A DNA stretch of 64,000 nucleotides, from assembly GCA_017416145.1 (NCBI GenBank), contig JAFQDD010000001.1, positions 124,001-188,000 on the forward strand, given 5' to 3'. The notes beneath the pieces were generated by a model. That model was not told the DNA's origin. It made no database searches and saw only the letters and a list, made by a program, of their open reading frames with translations. The stretch comes from Spirochaetaceae bacterium. GTDB taxonomy: Bacteria > Spirochaetota > Spirochaetia > Treponematales > Treponemataceae. Of this stretch, positions 63,429 to 64,000 are shown in pieces; position 1 is the first letter of the stretch, and the number at the start of each line of letters is the position of its first letter. The translations under genes and the position numbers were made by a program.

Positions 63429-64000
63429 ATGAAATCTTTATTCAAAACAGAACAAAACAAAATCCGCTGGGATTTAATTTTAGTCCTTGGAATCATTCTC
63501 GTTATTAGCTTTCTTTCTAGTTTGGATTTATTCAAAAAATTAGACTATCGTATTTACGATTTGCTTTTATCAATGAAACCAGCCACAGAAGAAAAATCCG
63601 ACATCGTTATGGTTTCTATAGATAATCAATCTATTGCAGAGCTTGGTTCTTTTCCTTGGTCTCGTGACATTTTGGCGGATTCTATTATCAGAATGCGTGA
63701 ACTTGGTGCAAAAACTGTCGTATTTGATATTGAGTATTTATCGCCTTCTTCTCTGGGGATTGATACGAATGCCAGTGAGTCCTTGCCGGATGATTTTAAC
63801 GCTGTTGCAGATTCTCTTGTTTCTAGTTTGCAAGAGTTGTCAGAGGCAGTTTCCACAGGTCAACTTCCCCTAGAATATTTCCCAGAAATGGCTTCCAGTT
63901 TGAGCAATGATTATATTATTCCAGAAATCTCAAGTCTTTATGAAAATGTTGCATCAAATATTTTCCGTGATAATGACGAGTATTTTGCAAGGGCTTTGCA
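63429..64000 (+). CDS. CHASE2 domain protein, N-terminal part
   Basis: The gene runs off the right edge; about 190 residues are visible. One membrane helix (about residues 15-32) is followed by an extracytoplasmic CHASE2 sensor domain: DYRIYDLLLSMKP, IVMVSIDNQSIAELGSFPWSRDILADSI and GAKTVVFDIEYLSPS are typical. CHASE2 proteins usually end in a guanylate/adenylate cyclase or a kinase domain after three membrane helices, and in spirochaetes often a class III nucleotide cyclase. ATG 63429 is chosen because GGAAGA lies 4 nt upstream; ATG 63417 is in the same frame. It is divergent from the poly-G lipoprotein gene. Confidence 0.9.
   Translation, partial: MKSLFKTEQNKIRWDLILVLGIILVISFLSSLDLFKKLDYRIYDLLLSMKPATEEKSDIVMVSIDNQSIAELGSFPWSRDILADSIIRMRELGAKTVVFDIEYLSPSSLGIDTNASESLPDDFNAVADSLVSSLQELSEAVSTGQLPLEYFPEMASSLSNDYIIPEISSLYENVASNIFRDNDEYFARAL

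Noticed and set aside
1-64000. tRNA, rRNA, CRISPR arrays, insertion sequences, integrases, toxin-antitoxin pairs.
   Set aside because: No supporting sequence was seen in the gaps or in translated products. A tRNAscan/Infernal run would be needed to exclude small RNAs fully.

Overview
The window reads as a chromosomal stretch of a low-GC spirochaete, most likely a saccharolytic Treponema of the gut or rumen type. This is an inference from gene content: a PilZ protein with an extra treponemal-type N-terminal half, spirochaete-style lipoproteins, a sugar-binding protein whose mature end begins AGGSKEP, a CHASE2 protein, and many sugar-uptake and glycan genes. I see no rRNA, tRNA, CRISPR array, insertion sequence or prophage. 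Almost all of the sequence is coding; the only gap over 300 bases (42773-43136) holds a promoter-to-terminator mini-unit.

Layout. 1-2.8 kb: 3' part of a ClpA-type unfoldase, an ACT-domain protein and a UPF0210/PFL-like protein. 2.8-9.4 kb: a GH2 beta-galactosidase divergent from a CUT1 sugar ABC operon (binding lipoprotein plus two permeases), with overlapping palindromes between them. 9.4-11.3 kb: a NarL-type response regulator and its histidine kinase. 11.5-17.2 kb: MATE exporter, FtsK with a very long acidic linker, AI-2E-family permease. 17.3-20.9 kb: minus-strand genes including rsmE, a HEXXH putative peptidase, a secreted protein and a DUF4349 protein. 21-32.3 kb: a second MATE exporter convergent with a 9.5-kb gene for a giant, repeat-rich exported protein ending in a FlgD-Ig-like module. 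32.5-39.7 kb: an lpl-type sugar ABC operon divergent from a 1103-residue (alpha/alpha)6-phosphorylase-like protein. 39.8-45.4 kb: NAGPA-type lipoprotein, PilZ, TPR, GNAT, ThrH and a small alpha/beta protein. 45.4-48.6 kb: AraC regulator divergent from a cytoplasmic GH5 enzyme, bacteriohemerythrin, lipocalin. 48.8-55.3 kb: heterodimeric ABC exporter, third MATE exporter, SUMF1-like lipoprotein, ferritin. 55.4-61 kb: enolase, glutamate decarboxylase with its antiporter, RmuC. 61.2-64 kb: a lipoprotein with a G10 tract in its promoter, and the start of a CHASE2 protein.

The genes together describe an anaerobic sugar feeder. Two ABC importers bring in oligosaccharides that beta-galactosidase, GH5 and perhaps the phosphorylase-like enzyme cut inside the cell. 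Exporters, GABA-dependent acid resistance, ferritin and hemerythrin handle stress. Large surface proteins face the host or particles.

The three most striking signals are: (1) a homopolymeric G10 tract exactly between a consensus -35 (TTGACA) and a near-consensus -10 (TACAAT) of a lipoprotein gene at 63.3 kb, a candidate phase-variation switch; (2) a recurring leaderless gene-start layout, in which a -10 box sits 6-8 nt before ATG and there is no usable Shine-Dalgarno, for about ten genes; (3) structured RNA candidates: a pseudoknot-like leader whose loop complements the ribosome binding site of the GH5 gene (46.23-46.31 kb), a small promoter-ORF-terminator unit (42.80-43.01 kb), and two GC-rich hairpin islands (18.4 and 61.1 kb).
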